A stretch of DNA of 6,984 bases, from NCBI GenBank assembly GCA_027021325.1, contig JALUUN010000572.1, positions 1 through 6,984 of the forward strand, written 5' to 3'. Both the position numbers and the translations under genes were made by a program. The notes under the pieces were generated by a model that saw only the letters and a program-made list of their open reading frames with translations, searched no databases and was not told where the DNA came from. This DNA is from Planctomycetota bacterium. Its GTDB lineage: Bacteria > Planctomycetota > UBA1135. Positions within the stretch are counted from its first letter, which is position 1. The number at the start of each line of letters is the position of its first letter. Of this stretch, positions 6,055 to 6,984 are shown in pieces.

Positions 6055-6984
6055 ATGAGCAGGATTCCCGGAACCCTGTGGCCGGGCCTCGCCGGACGCC
6101 TGGACCTGGAGCGGTCCCGCCGCAGGTCCCACGGGCGCCTGGACCTGGGGCCGCCGTCCCGTCTCCTGGAGCGCCTCGGCCGGCCCGAGTCGGGGGCCCG
6201 CATCCTGCATGTGGCGGGCTCCAAGGGGAAGGGAAGCCTCTGCCATCTCCTGGAGCGCGGCTTCCGGGCCGCCGGACTGCGCACCGGCCTCTACACCTCG
6301 CCGCACCTCGTGGACTGGAGCGAGCGTATCCGGATCGGCGGCGCGCCGGCCGGGGACGCCTTTCTGGAGCCGGTCCTGGCGCGTGTCCTGGAGGCGGCGA
6401 CCGGCGAGGAGACGCTGTTCGACCTCCTGACCGTGGCTGCGCTCCTGGCCTTCCGCGAGGCCCGAGCGGAGGTCTGGATCCTGGAGACCGGGCTCGGCGG
6501 CCGCCTGGACTCGACGAACGCCGTCGCTGGAAAGGAGGCCGCTGCGGTCACCTCCATCGAACGCGAGCATGCCGAGGTCCTCGGCCCGCGCCTGCAGGAC
6601 ATCGCCCGGGAGAAGGCCGGCATCTTCCGGTCCGGGGCGTGGCTCTTCTCGGCTCTTTCCAAGGACCATCCCGCACGGCCGGTGCTCCTCGAGGTGGCCC
6701 GGGACCTCGGCGAGCCGCTGCACGAGCTGCCCCAGGAGGTGCCGGTCCGCCCGGATCTGCCCTGGCCCCAGGAGGGCCTGCGCCGCAACCACGCCTTCGC
6801 GGTCTTCCTGCTCCAGGTCCTCGGCCGCGGCTGGGCGCCGGCCGAGGGGGCGGCCTGCGCCCTCCAGGACCTGCCGGCGGAGGCGCTGCGGATCCCGGGC
6901 CGCTACGAGGAGGGCCGCGCCCCTGGCGGGCGGCGCGTGGTCCTCGACACGGCCCATACCGCAGAGAGCCTGGCGGCTACGCTC
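6055..6984 (+). CDS. folC: folylpolyglutamate synthase / dihydrofolate synthase, N-terminal part (runs off right edge)
   Basis: FolC is a Mur-ligase-family ATP-dependent cytoplasmic enzyme that adds glutamate to dihydropteroate and/or folates. The 310 codons present cover most of the protein (usually about 420-440). The P-loop is HVAGSKGKGS (52-61). Then come TSPHL (81-85) with SERIRI (89-94), ETGLGGRLDSTN (144-155) and EHAEVLG (171-177). AREKAGI (184-190) contains K187, the position carbamylated in this family. IPGRYEE (280-286) begins the C-terminal domain, and DTAHTAES (298-305) stands where most bacterial enzymes read DGAHNP. The ATG at 6055 is the only usable start in frame; the ATG at 6033 is out of frame. 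Before the P-loop, DLGPPSRLLERLGRPE aligns with the family's leading helix, so the start is plausible. The lack of the rest of the gene prevents judging whether it is mono- or bifunctional. Confidence 0.93.
   Translation, partial: MSRIPGTLWPGLAGRLDLERSRRRSHGRLDLGPPSRLLERLGRPESGARILHVAGSKGKGSLCHLLERGFRAAGLRTGLYTSPHLVDWSERIRIGGAPAGDAFLEPVLARVLEAATGEETLFDLLTVAALLAFREARAEVWILETGLGGRLDSTNAVAGKEAAAVTSIEREHAEVLGPRLQDIAREKAGIFRSGAWLFSALSKDHPARPVLLEVARDLGEPLHELPQEVPVRPDLPWPQEGLRRNHAFAVFLLQVLGRGWAPAEGAACALQDLPAEALRIPGRYEEGRAPGGRRVVLDTAHTAESLAATL
6097..6148 (+). repeat. 13-bp in-frame direct repeat in the 5' part of folC
   Basis: CGCCTGGACCTGG occurs at 6097-6109 and again at 6136-6148, exactly 39 nt (13 codons) apart. 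It encodes GRLDL twice (residues 14-18 and 27-31). The second copy fits the FolC family alignment and the first sits in a variable, Arg-rich lead. It could be a small tandem duplication or a result of uniform codon choice. Confidence 0.5.

Noticed and set aside
6033..6055. ATG at 6033 as an earlier folC start
   Set aside because: It is 22 nt upstream and therefore out of frame with the FolC motifs.
3842..6058. 738-codon open plus-strand frame
   Set aside because: It is Pro/Arg/Gly-rich without any recognisable domain and is frame-shifted against the antiporter, lpxD and Nudix-like genes; it arises from the scarcity of stop codons in GC-rich DNA.
5959..6957. 332-codon minus-strand frame opposite folC
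   Set aside because: The plus strand carries all FolC motifs in one frame; the antisense product shows no domain.

Overview
This window is a gene-dense stretch of a very GC-rich bacterial chromosome. lpxD points to a diderm that makes lipid A. Codon use is strongly biased to G or C at third positions, so several long open frames exist opposite real genes; they are treated as shadows. I cannot name the species. The two-membrane-segment protein at 1296-2651 has a repeated domain of a kind I associate from memory with Planctomycetota hypothetical proteins. The TKGKGS-like P-loop of FolC would also fit that phylum. This is a weak, unverified taxonomic lead.

Minus-strand block (1-3417): four genes are transcribed right to left in an evident operon. 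They are a class I glutamine amidotransferase-like C26/PuuD-family hydrolase (2656-3417), an undescribed two-TM protein with a duplicated extracytoplasmic domain (1296-2651), 3-dehydroquinate synthase aroB (172-1299), and the first 45 codons of carB (1-137), which runs off the left edge. Junctions are 4 nt, a 4-nt ATGA overlap, and 34 nt; the last contains a perfect 6-bp hairpin just before carB. carA is not adjacent to carB here.

Plus-strand block (3439-5498): it starts divergently only 21 bp from the hydrolase gene. A ten-helix Na+/Ca2+ exchanger-family antiporter (3439-4419) is fused by an ATGA overlap to lpxD (4416-5498), the lipid A N-acyltransferase. lpxD is therefore outside its common bamA/skp/fabZ/lpxA neighbourhood.

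Right end (5507-6984): a small Nudix-fold protein with a damaged Nudix box (5507-5962, minus strand) converges on lpxD with 8 bp between the stop codons. Across a 92-bp divergent gap holding the only clear AT-rich island I noticed, folC (6055 to the window edge, plus strand) encodes folylpolyglutamate/dihydrofolate synthase and is cut at 310 codons.

Apart from the small junctions everything is coding. I saw no tRNA, rRNA, CRISPR array, insertion sequence, attachment site or intrinsic terminator with a T-run. Most genes are core metabolism: shikimate, carbamoyl phosphate, lipid A and folate. The least ordinary elements are the two-TM duplicated-domain protein inside the aroB operon, the catalytically compromised Nudix protein, and the back-to-back Shine-Dalgarno arrangement at 3415-3441.
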